This document shows positions 11,901 to 22,801 of a stretch of DNA of 64,000 nt, piece by piece (positions within the stretch are counted from its first letter, which is position 1; every line of letters starts with the position of its first letter). Location of the stretch: contig VICG01000004.1 of assembly GCA_008692225.1 (NCBI GenBank), positions 62,001 through 126,000 on the forward strand, in the 5' to 3' direction. Source of the stretch: Monilinia fructicola. Its lineage: Eukaryota > Ascomycota > Leotiomycetes > Helotiales > Sclerotiniaceae. The notes below the pieces were generated by a model. The model had not been told where the DNA came from. It ran no database searches and worked only from the letters and a program-made list of their open reading frames with translations. Made by a program: the position numbers and the translations under genes.

Positions 11901-12667
11901 CTTTTTAGGGGATAAAACAATATTTCGAAATTGCATTCGAAATACAAATGCAGTAGAGGCAAGCGGAGCTTAAACTAATCGTTATGGCAAAGCGTTATTA
12001 TTAGCTATTTCGATCGAAAAGTAAGTGTTTTTTAAACGTTTTCAAAACGTTTTTTAAACGTTTTACTATCAATCTAACAATTATTTACTAGAGGGCGAAA
12101 GCATGATCTTCGAATCAATTTTGGTGGTCGAGATAATGCAATATTAGGGGTTACAAACTCATGGCGAGGTCGTTCTGTGTATGATCGAATAAATGAAAGG
12201 CGAAAAAGAAGTTGTGAGTATTTTAATCTAATGATAAACGTTTAATAAACGTTTAGAAAACGTTTTCTAAACGTTTTCTAAACGTTTTCTAAATGATTTA
12301 ATTCCATTCGCTAATAATTCATTTAGTATTAAAACAAAAGAAGAATCAACAATTTGCATAAGAAAACAATCTGTTGTTATCTAACGATATTCCTAAAAAG
12401 CAATAGATTTATCATCAATCTTCTCAATTATCTAATTCTAATTATAATTATAGTAGTAGCGGTCGATCATTTAGAATAAGAAGATCACGTAGATAGCAAT
12501 CTGTTCCAATACAACAACAATAAAGCAATATAATTGCTACATTGGAAGAATCAGTTAGACAAGCTGATTTAAGAATACAACTTGCAAATAAGGAATTGGA
12601 ACTCAAAGAAAGACAAATAGAAATAGCACGAAGGGATCGAGAAATCAGGGAACTACAATGTACATAA
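8982..12667 (+). pseudogene. MULE transposase gene, decayed
   Basis: One multi-exon gene. Clear 5' exons: 8982-9152, 9216-9407, 9515-9776, 9866-9989, 10059 to about 10266; further exons are interrupted. Landmarks in order: INWEYMMDLLTYGF, VPHHDENQP, NEHIYVPPPPSRNPVLL, then SYKRTAGK at about 11100 (the first catalytic Asp region of MULEs, here Asn), TNVEIVEGFYQLFK, FHFHYIH and RIKAIVVD (second Asp), YCLVYY, and the C-terminal NTNAVEAS, TNRYGKALLLAISIEK. A basic stretch and a coiled coil (KELELKERQIEIARRDREI) end the protein. About two dozen in-frame stops interrupt it, nearly all TAA or TAG where glutamine is expected, starting near 10212; 5' exons are almost clean apart from a one-base loss near 9620. 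Inactive as it stands. Confidence 0.75.
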
Positions 12668-12884
12668 TATCACTTCAAAAGCAATGATAAATTCCTAGTA
12701 GTTTATTTTATTTTAAGAGTAATTCATTTATCAAACGTTTTCGAATCGTTTTCTAAACGTTTAGAAAGCAATTTCGAATAGCAATGCGATCTATTTTTCA
12801 ACTTAAATTCTACAAAAGTGATTGATATAATATTAGAACATAACGATCAATATATAAATGATTGAAAATAATAATATCAATTAT

Positions 12885-14869
12885 TTAATTATCACTATCA
12901 TCTACACTATTAGTAGTGTTAACACTACTATTACCACTACTACTACCACTAATACTAATAACACTAACATTACCATTACCACTACCAGCATCAGAATCAA
13001 CATCAGTATCAGTATTATTCGTTTTATGAAATCGAATTATATTCCCATTCTCATCAACAGGCTGTTTAAACATTCTAATATCATTGTATGCATTAGATAC
13101 GAAATATGGTGCATGCCAATTAGGACATGGATATTCTATTGAAAACATTTAGTAAACGTTTTGAAAATGCTTTCAAAACGTTTTCAATTTGAGTAGATAT
13201 CAACTTACTTTTGCAAACCTTCCAGCTTTTCCTTGATTTATATTTAAGATTGCATTCTGATGGTCTTGATGAACAATTCATATAACATTTCGAGCTTCTT
13301 TTAAGCATTTTTAATATTTCAGTAACGTTGGGCAAATGATTATAATATGGTAGATCGAATGGTTCACCAATTGTATTCCATCTTATCTTTGTATCTAATC
13401 GAGGCTTAGTATTTGGCTAATAATAATAAAGAAACGTATTAGAATGAATTCTTTCATCGAGCAAACTGAGGGAAAAATAAACGGAACAATCTTATAGTAA
13501 GTTTAGGAGGAGTGGGAGGATGTGCACTATCGATATCATTACAAATATTAATAAATTTTTGTGTAGATGGATTGATTTGTTGTTTTTTCTTTTTTGTATA
13601 AGTTAGTATAAACCTTTTTTAAATGTTTTTTTTAAACGTTTTTTTAAACGTTTTTTAAACGTTTTTTAAACGTTTTCAAAAGGTTTTGAATAGAATTCTT
13701 ATTAGAATAGAACTTTCAGTAGTTGTTATTTCATGATTATTAGTATTATTCTTTTTAGAGGAATTATTTTTTTTGCTTTTCTAACGTTTTGCTAATAGGA
13801 TTCGGAGCAGATTGAGATAGTTGTATTGTTGAATGTGGTATTAATGTAGAGGAAGTAGTAGTAGTTGAAGGGTCTGTAGGCTGTGATGTTAAAACGTTTT
13901 CAGAACGTTTTGAAGTCGATTCTGAATCGATTTCTAAGGGGATTGGAATGTTATCTTGAGGGGATGCAGGAATCTCTGGTTCTGATGGTCCTGATTCTTG
14001 AGTTTGATCTCCACTAGAAAGTATTGGAGATTCAGCGTGTTGTTGTTGTCGACTTTTATTCAATTTATGTCGAGTAGGAGGTTTCCTCTTCGAGCTTTTT
14101 GAGTGTAGAGAATTCTATTTTAATGATATTAGAAAATGTATGAAAAATGATTCGAAAACGTTTTCTAATCGTTTTGAAAAACGTTTTCTAATCGTTTTGA
14201 AAACGTTTTCTAATCGTTTTGAAAACATTTTCGGATTGTTTTTTTAATAGATACCTTCGACGATTCGTTGATTGAATCATTAGTTTCAATATTTTTATCT
14301 TTCTCTTTGGTGTTTTGTTGAATATAAGCATATACAGCTTTGAAATGCTTATATGCTGCATTTTTCATTGCCTATTAAGAATAAAATTAAAAAAAGGTTG
14401 ATTATAATTATTTATCAATAATCAATATACCGTATTTGGTACACCTTGAACGGAATGAAAGTGAACTTCCTCTTTATGAACTTTACGCAAATGTAGAAGT
14501 AAAGCATTAGTTTGTTTATATTGATGCTGATCAAGAATTAGCTATAGAACGAATCAAAAACGATTTGGAAATGTTTTGAAAACGATTAGAAAACGATTGA
14601 AAAACGTTTAGAAAATGAATTCGAAATGAATTGAGTTACATACATTTGTAGTGCACAATTCTCCATCTTCATCAATTTGAACTCGACAAAACCTTTCCCT
14701 AGGGTAGATTTTAACACATTTTGATTTATTGGTACATTGCGAATCCTATAAATATATTAATAATGAATTGATTTAGAATAGGGTAACATTACATTGCATT
14801 TGATCTTTTCATATGGAGAACAATGATTTGGTCGTTAAGAAAAAAGACGAAGGGTAAGTAGTAGACATA
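12885..14869 (-). CDS. MULE accessory gene B: BED/C2H2-like zinc-finger protein
   Basis: Not a known family to me. Exon pieces on the minus strand: RPNHCSPYEKIKC near 14800, then a finger-like block FCRVQIDEDGELC ... HQYKQTNALLLHLRKVHK (about 14690-14480, split by an intron), AMKNAAYKHFKAVYAY, a low-complexity Ser/Thr/Pro/Gln-rich segment (14063-13764), PNVTEILKMLKRSSKCYMNC (13335-13210) and a C-terminal exon EYPCPNWHAPYFVSNAY with a Ser/Asn/Asp tail ending at 12885. Cys-X9-Cys then His-X4-His spacing suggests a zinc-binding DNA-recognition domain. Same block order as the gene at 15573-16903, so the two are paralogues. The 5' end is uncertain: an ATG at 14869 leads into a different frame across a T-run. 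Confidence 0.55.
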
Positions 14870-15572
14870 ATGTATTTTTGATTTAAACGATTGAAAGTAA
14901 AGTTAAAAGAGAGAATGAACGATTCACGATGTGGAAATACTATAGTTTTAATACAAAAATAAAGTGGATATCTTAGCGAAAGGATAAACGTATATTCATA
15001 ACCGAAGAATGTAAATTAAACAATGGAGATTGAGGAGATATGTAGAAAGAAAACATTTAGAAAACGTTTATTAAACGATTCGAAAACGTTTATGAAATGT
15101 TTAGAAAATGATTAGAGAACGTTTTTTTAAATAATTTGTAGGTATATTGTTTGTCTTTTTTTTATATTATGATCGATGATTTCTAGTGTTTGTATAGTGC
15201 TATATAAGTGTTTATATAGTACTCTATAAGTATTGTTTTGATATTTTATAAGTGTTTGATTAATATTTTTTAATACTTCTTTATAATAAGATTGGTGAAT
15301 TTAACCTGAGATCTTTATTTGTATACATACCAAAATGACTATTAAATAAAATTCTTTCAATACCATATATTTTTATTATTATGCTACTTAGTTGAAGAAT
15401 TCGTAAAGGTTGTTAATATGAAAAAATTGCTTGTGTAAACGTTTTCTAAACGTTTTGAAAACGTTTATAAAATGATTAGAAAACGTTTAAAAAACATTTC
15501 GGATTTAAGTTGAAAATATTTCGAAGTAACAAAAAGAATATTTCCCAAATATAAAGAAAATCCCAATCTAAC

Positions 15573-16903
15573 TCATTCAACACTACCCTCTTCATCATCG
15601 TTTTCATCTTCATCTTCAACATCGTCGACTCTATTTGAAGGTTTCCTATAATTCAAAAGAATTATACAACCTCCATTGTTAGTCCAATCCTGTGCATTAA
15701 CATCAGGACAACGATCACGCGAAGCAGCAACACAATGATCACATTTTTGATTAGGTTTAAACCCACAGCCAGCTCGCATTCGCGTTACGTTGGGCTAAAC
15801 AATTGATAAACAATTAGCAAACGTTAGTTAACTTATCTCGAAAACGTTTAATAAACGTTTTCTAAACGTTTTCTAACCATTTTGAAAACGTTTAAAACTT
15901 ACTCTCATAGCTCCCTTATACTTGCGTATAGGGCAATCTTTCACCACACGAGAAGGTTCAGCAGATGCAATTTGCTCTGCTTTCTCTCGAACGCGTGCTT
16001 GCTTGTGATTGCGTTCATCACGTTTTCTCTTTCGCAATTTCTTTGATGGAGAGAAATGACTCTGCATATAAAATTAATAAATGTTGGAAAGTGAAAACGT
16101 TTTTTAAACGTTTAGAAAACGTTTTCAAAATGATTATAAAATGATTAGAAAACGTTTAAAAAATGATTAGAAAACGTTTATAAAATGCTTTCAAAAAGGT
16201 TGAAAAATAATAGTGAGATCACGTACGTTTTGAGAGATCAATCTATCATCAGTTTTTTTGTCTTACTTTACCAATTGATTTCTCGTACTCAAGGTGAGCA
16301 CGATAGCATTGGGCGAATGCTTCCCGAGCGACTGCTTGATCTTCCTGCAAACGTTTTTAAAAACGATTAGAAAACGTTTTCAAAACGAATAGAAAGAACA
16401 ATACTAAAGTTATTTAAAAATTATTTAATAATGAGTACTGACCATTCTTGTACTACTCTTTTTCCCCTTATCAAACGAAAGATCCGAATGTTTTTGCTTC
16501 AAATGAAGACGAAGATTGTTGGTAGCATTGTATTTGATCTAAATGATTTGAAAACGTTTAGAAAACGTTTAGAAAACGTTTATATTCAATGATAATATAC
16601 GAGTTTTGGACAAATTTCATTGCGTGGATCCTAAGGTGCACGACAAAATATTTCTCCCGCAGGCACTTGATAAACATCATTCTAAGATAATTAATAAATG
16701 TTAATAAATATACTACAAAAAGCGATTTGAAAACGTTTAATAAACGTTTATTAAACGTTTTGAGATTGAATAACATTTACTTCATCACACTTCCACAAAG
16801 AACATCCAAAGGGACGAGGGTTACTACAAAGATATGCGTTTGTTTGTTGATCCTTTGTTGAATAAACAAGAGTATTCACAGTTGTATTAAGTCCAGATGC
16901 CAT
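15573..16903 (-). CDS. MULE accessory gene A: BED/C2H2-like zinc-finger protein
   Basis: Starts with ATG at 16903 (MASGLNTTVNTLVYSTKDQQ), exon 1 to 16781. Later exons give PAGEIFCRAP and DPRNEICPK separated by an in-frame TAG, NATNNLRLHLKQKHSDLSF, AREAFAQCYRAHLEYEKS, a basic stretch KKLRKRKRDERNHKQ (16067-15900) and a Cys-rich C-terminus GCGFKPNQKCDHC ... RDRCPDVN with an acidic tail ending in TGA at 15573. The Cys-X10-Cys and LHLKQKH arrangement parallels gene B at 12885-14869, as does the PNVT boundary before the Cys-rich end. Each intron carries AACGTTT palindromes. A role in end binding is possible but is inference. Confidence 0.55.
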
Positions 16904-17477
16904 ATCGAAAAAAAAATCAAGTATCTATAAGTGAGAATTTAAATCGATTTGTAAACGTTTTTTAAAACGTTTTGAAAACGTTTAGTAAGTGATTTCTAAA
17001 TGAATTGATAGAGCATTGATGGGGAGATCGAAAAAAAGTTGTAAGCGAGAGTAGTTGTAGTTGGAATAAAAATTCGGTAGGAAATATCAGATAATATAAA
17101 CGAAAAAAAGCAATACTCGAATTGATACAACGTTAATTATTAAGGTAGATAAATGATTCAATTGAGGTTGCTTGCAATATTAATTAATTCTTGAATCTCT
17201 TTTTTGCTTTATAGATGATATATAACATTTGAGAATTAGGTGGGTATAAACGTTTTGGAAACGTTTTGAAAACGTTTATTAAACGTTTATTAAACGTTTC
17301 TATACGGTTATGATTAGAATCAATTGAAGAGGTACGATCAATTCAATCACGCAAATCTACTGTTCAATGAGATCGATGATCGGACGTTCTGCATAAATTA
17401 TGAAGAGGTTGCGGACCCATTTCGCAAAAGGTCAGCCGCGCCCCACTAGTCCACCCGACGTTTTTCCGAGTACACGG

Positions 17478-17504
17478 GAGCTCAGATGGACGTCCATCCG
17501 ACCT
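17478..17504 (-). repeat. Right terminal inverted repeat core, 27 bp
   Basis: Starts GAGCTCAGATGGACG and ends CATCCGACCT; exact reverse complement of 8633-8659. Element end placed at 17512 by the flanking duplication. Confidence 0.9.
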
Positions 17505-17512
17505 GTCGACTC

Positions 17513-17521
17513 GGTGGATGA
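17513..17521. repeat. Right target-site duplication, 9 bp (GGTGGATGA)
   Basis: Identical to 8617-8625. Removing one copy and the element brings the aldo/keto reductase and aldolase start codons to about 380 bp apart, head to head. Confidence 0.7.
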
Positions 17522-17721
17522 TGGAACAATGCATGCGGTTCCGTGCGTGAATGGGTGAATGATGCGGTAGCTCGAACGGAGGCATGATTCATGAACCCTT
17601 GATAGGATGACGGAATACCGTACTTCTCATATATTTGCGTCTCATTCTGCTGTCTTGAGGTTTTCTCGGAGTGAAGCTTGAATTTCCTAACCAAAGACCA
17701 AGACGCGTACAATCAAGAGTG

Positions 17722-18761
17722 ATGACTAAGCAACAGATACAAGTACCTCCCGAGGGAGTTTTTGTCCCTGTTCCAACCTTCTTTCAACCTGCTACAACAC
17801 CACTCTCCACCACTCAACCAGCAGTAGATGTTTCAACCCAGGTTCAACACAGTATTCATCTTGCCAAAAATGGGATTCACGGACTTGTACTTCTTGGTAG
17901 CACAGGAGAAGCTATTCATCTTTCACGGGCTGAACGATCCGAATTGATTGCAGGTGTCCGAGATGGACTTAATCACGCAGGCTATGTGGACTACCCCATA
18001 ATGGCAGGTGTATTAACGAACTCCTTGAATGAAGCATTGGAGTGGTTGGCAGATGCAAAGGAAGCTGGAGCACAATGGGGTCTCGTACTTGCGCCTGGAT
18101 ACTTTGGTCCTGCTGCAAACCAAGAGAATATTCAGGAGTGGTATAATATTGTGGCAGATGCTAGTCCTATTCCAATTTTAACGTAATGTTTATTTCACAC
18201 TTTTACTGGCATCTTTGGCTGATTTCTTACCTCTGCAGCTATCATTATCCCGGGGTTACAAACAATATCACAATAAGCCTAGATACATACGCCAAGCTTG
18301 CTGCGCATCCCAATATCGTAGGGTGTAAGATGTCACACGGCAATGTTTCACACCATCTACAGGTCTCCTTGACGCCCGATATTGATCACGAAAGATTTCG
18401 TGTATTCAGTGGATTCGGTCAACAATTAGGCCCTATTGTACAATTTGGTGCGGCAGGTGTGATTGATGGACTTGCGGCAATTTATCCCCGAACAGTCGTA
18501 CGTTTGTTTGAGCTTGCGAAGAAGCGCCCTGTTGAATCAGCAGAGTTGCAAGAGTTGCTCTCTCTTCAGTTTTCTGTCAGTCGCGCAGAAGAGTTTGTTG
18601 TAAGATGGGGCATAATAGGGATCAAAGAAGGGATTTACCGCACTTTGGGCTTTGGTAACTTGGAGGGCGGAAGATTACCTCTTAGAGGTCAATTGCCCCA
18701 AGGGGAATGGCAATCTTGGAATTTCGCCACCAAGGCTATGGAAAAACTCGAAAGCTCATGA
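17722..18761 (+). CDS. DapA-family 2-keto-3-deoxy-sugar-acid aldolase (LGA1/GaaC-like)
   Basis: Class I aldolase of the dihydrodipicolinate-synthase family, expected to split a 2-keto-3-deoxy-hexonate into pyruvate and glyceraldehyde in the cytosol. Exons 17722-18182 and 18239-18761 (56-bp intron) encode 327 residues with no interruption. LLGSTGEAIHLSRAER holds the pyruvate-carboxylate loop, TYHYPG the catalytic Tyr and GCKMSHGN the Schiff-base Lys; all key positions are intact. Length and motifs match fungal L-threo-3-deoxy-hexulosonate aldolases, but 4-hydroxy-2-oxoglutarate aldolase-like members share them. I chose ATG 17722 because upstream in-frame codons give a non-conserved basic extension. 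It sits 210 bp beyond the transposon end, so most of its promoter region is now split from the reductase side. Confidence 0.85.
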
Positions 18762-20379
18762 TTTTTGAGGCTCTGAAACTCTGAAACTCTAGGCTCAAAT
18801 AAAAAAACTGTGTTACTCACAGTGGCATGAGAAGTGAAGAGGTTGCTTTGGGTATTAAATACTCTATCTCCTCGAGTTGAGCGTCTTCGCTGTTCCTCCC
18901 GGATCAAGCTGTTTAATGTTAGCATATGTTGGAGTGTGAAATGCGATAGTACTTGTCAATCGGGAGCTCCCTTTCATCTTTCATTAGATTTGTAAAGCCT
19001 AAGTGTTGCTCTGAATGTGTTCCGGTATATCTAGCACCAAACGGAATACCCTTCGTATGAAGTTGACTCTCCTCCATCAAGAATGTATTGGATGAGAAGT
19101 ATGAGGACTTCTCTTAATATGTTGCCCCTTCATTGATGGTATTTATCTTCTTTCCTCCTTGATCTCCCTCTCTCTCTCTCGTTCTCCTAATCGATTTTCG
19201 TATTGTTCGTAATTTACCAATCATCTCGAATGAGTCCAAATCCTAATGATCGAGTTCACTTCTTGCGTTTTGTAGGATCGGCAGCATTAATATTCTGAGA
19301 AATGATTTCTACCGCCGACAACCCTGTGCCATGCCACCATGGCGTATGGAACCAAATCTTGAAGAATGATTACCCGATCCTTAACAGATTTTCAAATATG
19401 CACACTGTTTCTATGCCAGAATCCTGGTAATAATGATTTATCGACGAATCGCTTTATATCGACTTTTTGATTGTGTTGCCATATAAATTACATATCGGAG
19501 CAACAGGCGAATGATGAAGGGGTATTTTGTAGGTATATGGAGGGGAATTAGAACGAAGGTCCGTGCGGCATGCGTGTACGTACATACATATGTACAGAGT
19601 ACCCGGATAAGTCTTTATCGGATACCTAGGTAAGGTTAACTGGGTACAACATAGAATCTGAACACTCATCACCATCGCCAGCAACAATCCAGACATAATT
19701 TGATCTTTCCGGTCATGAGTACTGTACAACTAACTATTCCTGAATTACTGATGCGCGTTTCATCTCTCGCTGTGCATTACTTTCCGCCATGTTACCACCC
19801 AACAAGCCAGTTACCTTCTACACGATTGTAAACTGAGAAGACTTGGAATAAGGCTGAATGAATAATGGAAATGACGAGGTTGGTGACTGACAATTAGTTG
19901 ATTTGGTGCATGATGCGTGCATGCATATGATGATAGCTGTGAAACATTTATATGCGGCAACCAAGTACGGAGGTAATCTTTACTATCGAACTACTAACCA
20001 ATACTTATGTAGCTACGTAACGCACAGAGCTCTGAGAAATTATCTTTTGACCTACATGATAAACAAACCTCACTGTCAAAATTCTTATATCATTCCTACT
20101 TCAATTCTGGAATTCTTGGGGTCGAATCGTGTTCTATATCAGCAGGAAACTTTTAGACTTTTCATATTGGAGGGCGGGTGTTCCCTCTAGTCTCATAGTC
20201 TAGACGTCATCGAAGTCCAGTTCGCCGACTACGACTACTTCATACAGCTTACCGTGTAAAAAACCGATGACTTGAAACTACCTCAAGATATCTTAAATCT
20301 TGACCTACAGGGGAGGCAAACTTTTTCGAGTTTCTAAGGAAGGCACAGCTCAGCCTAACGACGTAATAACACATCAACC
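18762..20379. other. Intergenic stretch
   Basis: No gene recognised. A pyrimidine-rich tract (CTCTCTCTCT) lies near 19165-19185. Remaining open frames are short and lack family features. Confidence 0.5.
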
Positions 20380-20767
20380 ATGACCTCAACAGTTCTGGGA
20401 ATTGATCATATACTGCTCGGTATGTTTATATCCATCGCTCCCCTCCCACTTTGATCTCTGTATTGACAAGCTTGCAGGCGTTCAAGAGTTACTCTTCGCG
20501 ATTCCACACCTCATTCGTCCAGTTCTGCTCACATTTGCACTCTTTTTCACAGTGTGCATATTCATGTGTGCAGTTGCATCTGCTTTCATTGCCATGAAAT
20601 CAAGTTTATCTACGGTTCTCAAGGATTCAGATGACTTATGTTCTGAATGGATGAGGAAGATTGTCGCCAGTGACGCATTTATTGGGATGGGGGTGTTGGG
20701 ATACGTTGTTGTGGTTGCATTTGGGGTAGGAAGGGGGTTGGATTTGGTACTTGGCGTTTGTTGGTGA
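20380..20767 (+). CDS. Small two-helix membrane protein
   Basis: Exons 20380-20419 and 20478-20767, joined by a 58-bp intron with GTATGT donor and TTGCAG acceptor, encode 109 residues. The protein has a hydrophobic segment PVLLTFALFFTVCIFMCAVA and a second, GMGVLGYVVVVAFGVG, separated by a loop KSSLSTVLKDSDDLCSEWMRK. The splice restores frame exactly from an ATG directly after a typical A-rich leader, which favours a real gene. Family not recognised. Confidence 0.5.
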
Positions 20768-21594
20768 TGAATTGAGGATTGGAATCAATTGATACAAGAT
20801 GAATGCGAGCGTATGGGATCACGGATTTAGGGGTATCATATGCAGTGTTGGGATAACGACTGGTTAATATTGAGAGGACCAGACCCGGTGACCCAACGCT
20901 CAACTGGAATCAACAAGATGAGTAGGGATGTGAGTATCAAGCATACTGAAGAAAACTCACATAGTCACTTCAAGATAGTACTTACACATAATTTACCCAA
21001 TGGTATGGAGATTTGTGAGAGGGTACTATACTATACTATGATGTTGAACCAAGGCCGGTACATTCGGAACTGCATTCTACCAGTTGTTAATCTTACATGT
21101 TTCCTTACGCCGCTTCTCCCAAAATCCCGAACATCCCATATTCAGTCTTCGCAGTCCTAACCATTTACAATAAATAGCACGACTATTTCAAAGGATCATA
21201 ATGAAGATGTATTCAACCCGAAAAGTCACGAGTGGATTGAGATGTAAAGTGGTTGCGGTTAAGATTAAGCTTAACCTTGGAAGTGGGCCGAGGTAACCTC
21301 AAAGTTAATATCAAAGACATCAAAAAATTCTCACTCACACACAAAGCAAGCGCAAGACATCAATTCACAGAGCAAAATCATTGAAGGGAACAAGTCGTGC
21401 TGCGCAGAAAAAGTAAAATTGCAAGTAAATCTAAAATCTGAAACGTTTTTACTCCTAAACAAAAATCCTCCCTAAAACACCATTCCTTGAAGTCAATGAA
21501 CGGCTCTCCCTGAAATCTCTTCAAAAAACACTCTGGCCTCGTTCTGTGCTGGCCTTATTCTATCAGAAATGGCCGGATTGAGTAATCCATCCAC
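20768..21594. other. Intergenic stretch
   Basis: No gene seen. It contains the 3' flanks of the convergent small membrane protein and pectin lyase genes. Confidence 0.5.
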
Positions 21595-22801
21595 TTAAAT
21601 CTTTCCGAAACCAGCGTTGGCGGTAACACTGGCAACGACGGTGCCGTAAGCGGAAGCAGAAGCAACGTTCTTTCCAGCAAAGTTGCTAAGGAAGGTGTTA
21701 GTTCCGCTGTTGAAGGCACCAGAAGAACCGAAACCGTTGACTTGGCAAACGTGTCCGAGGTTGGCAGAGCAAACGGCGTTGGCAGCATCGGATGGAGCAG
21801 TGAAGAGTTTGTCCGACAATTGGGTCCTCGACAATAATTGGGATGTTCTGGAAGACGTTACCCTCGGCGACGACGTTACCACCGGCACCGATCTCGAAAG
21901 CGTGTCCACCGTTGTCGTACCAGTAGTTGTTGACAGCGTGGAGGAGGGTGTTTCCTTGAACCTTGGGGGCACGACCAGAAGTGCGGTAGATGTAGTTGTT
22001 CTTGAAGGTGATCAAGTCAGAAGAACCATCGAAGTAGAAACCCCAGTAGTGGTATCCGTTGCAAGTGGCGGAGTAGTCAGAGCGACCATCGAGGTAGTGG
22101 TTGGAGATAGTAACACGGTTAGAGGCGAGCGTGCCAAGAACAATGTGTTGACGGGCAATGTGGTAGGTGGTTACATGATCAATCCAGATCAAATCAGCGT
22201 TGTTGATGGTGATGGCGTCACCTCCCCAGACGTATTTAGGGTTGATCTCCTCGATCTTGATGTTTCTGAAAGTTCAAGGTTAGTACAAATCAAGTGACCA
22301 AACTATTCTTATGACTACTCACTGAATGATGATGTTCTTAGCACCAGACACCATGCGGATACCCTTTCCTTGGATGATACCAGTAGCTCCCTCACCAATC
22401 AAAGTCTTGTCAGATGTAATGCTGATACCGAGAACACCAGCGTTATCGTATGTTACGTCGGCCTTTGGTGCCTTTGGCTCGTACTTCTGGCACCATCCAC
22501 CAGCACCGTTGATGGCAACTTGGCAGTTTTCTGCATCACCCCATGGAGCACATCCAGTTCCACTGCTAGTACCCTCAGTGTTCCTGAAGTTGAAGGTCTT
22601 GTTGAGGACAATGACACGAGGAACAGAATCCCCCAAGTATTTAACGAGTTCGGCATTGGTAGTAGGGTAGACAGGAGTTGCCGAGCCACCACCAGTAACA
22701 CCTTTGGCGAAACCTTCAGCGGCTCCCTTGACTGCAGCAGCGGCAGAGGCAGATTGTGCGTATGCAGCAAGCACCGCGGAAAAGACAGCGAAAGCCTTCA
22801 T
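21595..22801 (-). CDS. Secreted pectin lyase, polysaccharide lyase family 1 (one apparent frameshift)
   Basis: Extracellular enzyme cleaving methyl-esterified homogalacturonan by beta-elimination. ATG 22801 starts a signal peptide ([20 protein letters not shown]). Exons 22801-22323 and 22265-21595. Landmarks: [81 protein letters not shown] with the catalytic Arg, AEGNVFQN, and a Cys-containing end [16 protein letters not shown]. One extra base in the CC at 21813-21814 breaks the frame before DKLFTAPSD; without it the product is 382 residues, normal for PL1 pectin lyases. The coding strand reads CCCCCAA about 50 bp before the ATG (near 22852), fitting a CCNCCAA galacturonate-response box, weakly. 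Lies near the sugar-acid catabolic genes. Confidence 0.88.

Larger units (their letters stand above)
8762..17310. repeat. Dispersed AACGTTT palindrome family inside the MULE
   Basis: Variants of AAAACGTTTTC and AAACGTTTAGAAAACGTTT occur dozens of times across the element, usually in groups of two to five. Every intron I could define contains at least one, for example 9153-9215, 9408-9514, 9777-9865 and 9990-10058 in the transposase gene, and the introns of the minus-strand genes. Spacers between genes hold them too (8780-8910, 13610-13680, 15050-15120). Exons lack them, with one exception at about 13890-13910. The motif is essentially absent in this density outside 8626-17512. Confidence 0.85.
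8626..17512. mobile_element. Mutator-like (MULE) DNA transposon, 8887 bp
   Basis: Bounded by inverted ends sharing a perfect 27-bp core (8633-8659 and 17478-17504) and, less exactly, about 90 bp more, including GACCTTTTGC about 100 bp inside each end. A 9-bp direct duplication, GGTGGATGA, lies just outside. Inside are a long plus-strand gene whose translation shows fungal MULE transposase landmarks (8982-12667) and two minus-strand zinc-finger genes (12885-14869 and 15573-16903). Base composition is far more AT-rich than the flanking genes, and AACGTTT-type palindromes recur throughout. It separates the aldo/keto reductase from the aldolase. The superfamily call rests on TSD length, long TIRs and transposase motifs together. 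Confidence 0.85.

Noticed and set aside
10059..12667. Alternative genetic code with TAA/TAG read as Gln in the MULE transposase
   Set aside because: Gln codons CAA/CAG coexist, one TGA also interrupts the frame, catalytic residues are changed too, and the host genes use standard stops. RIP-type decay is simpler.
21683..22297. 204-residue plus-strand frame over the pectin lyase
   Set aside because: Antisense shadow of a clear PL1 gene with signal peptide.
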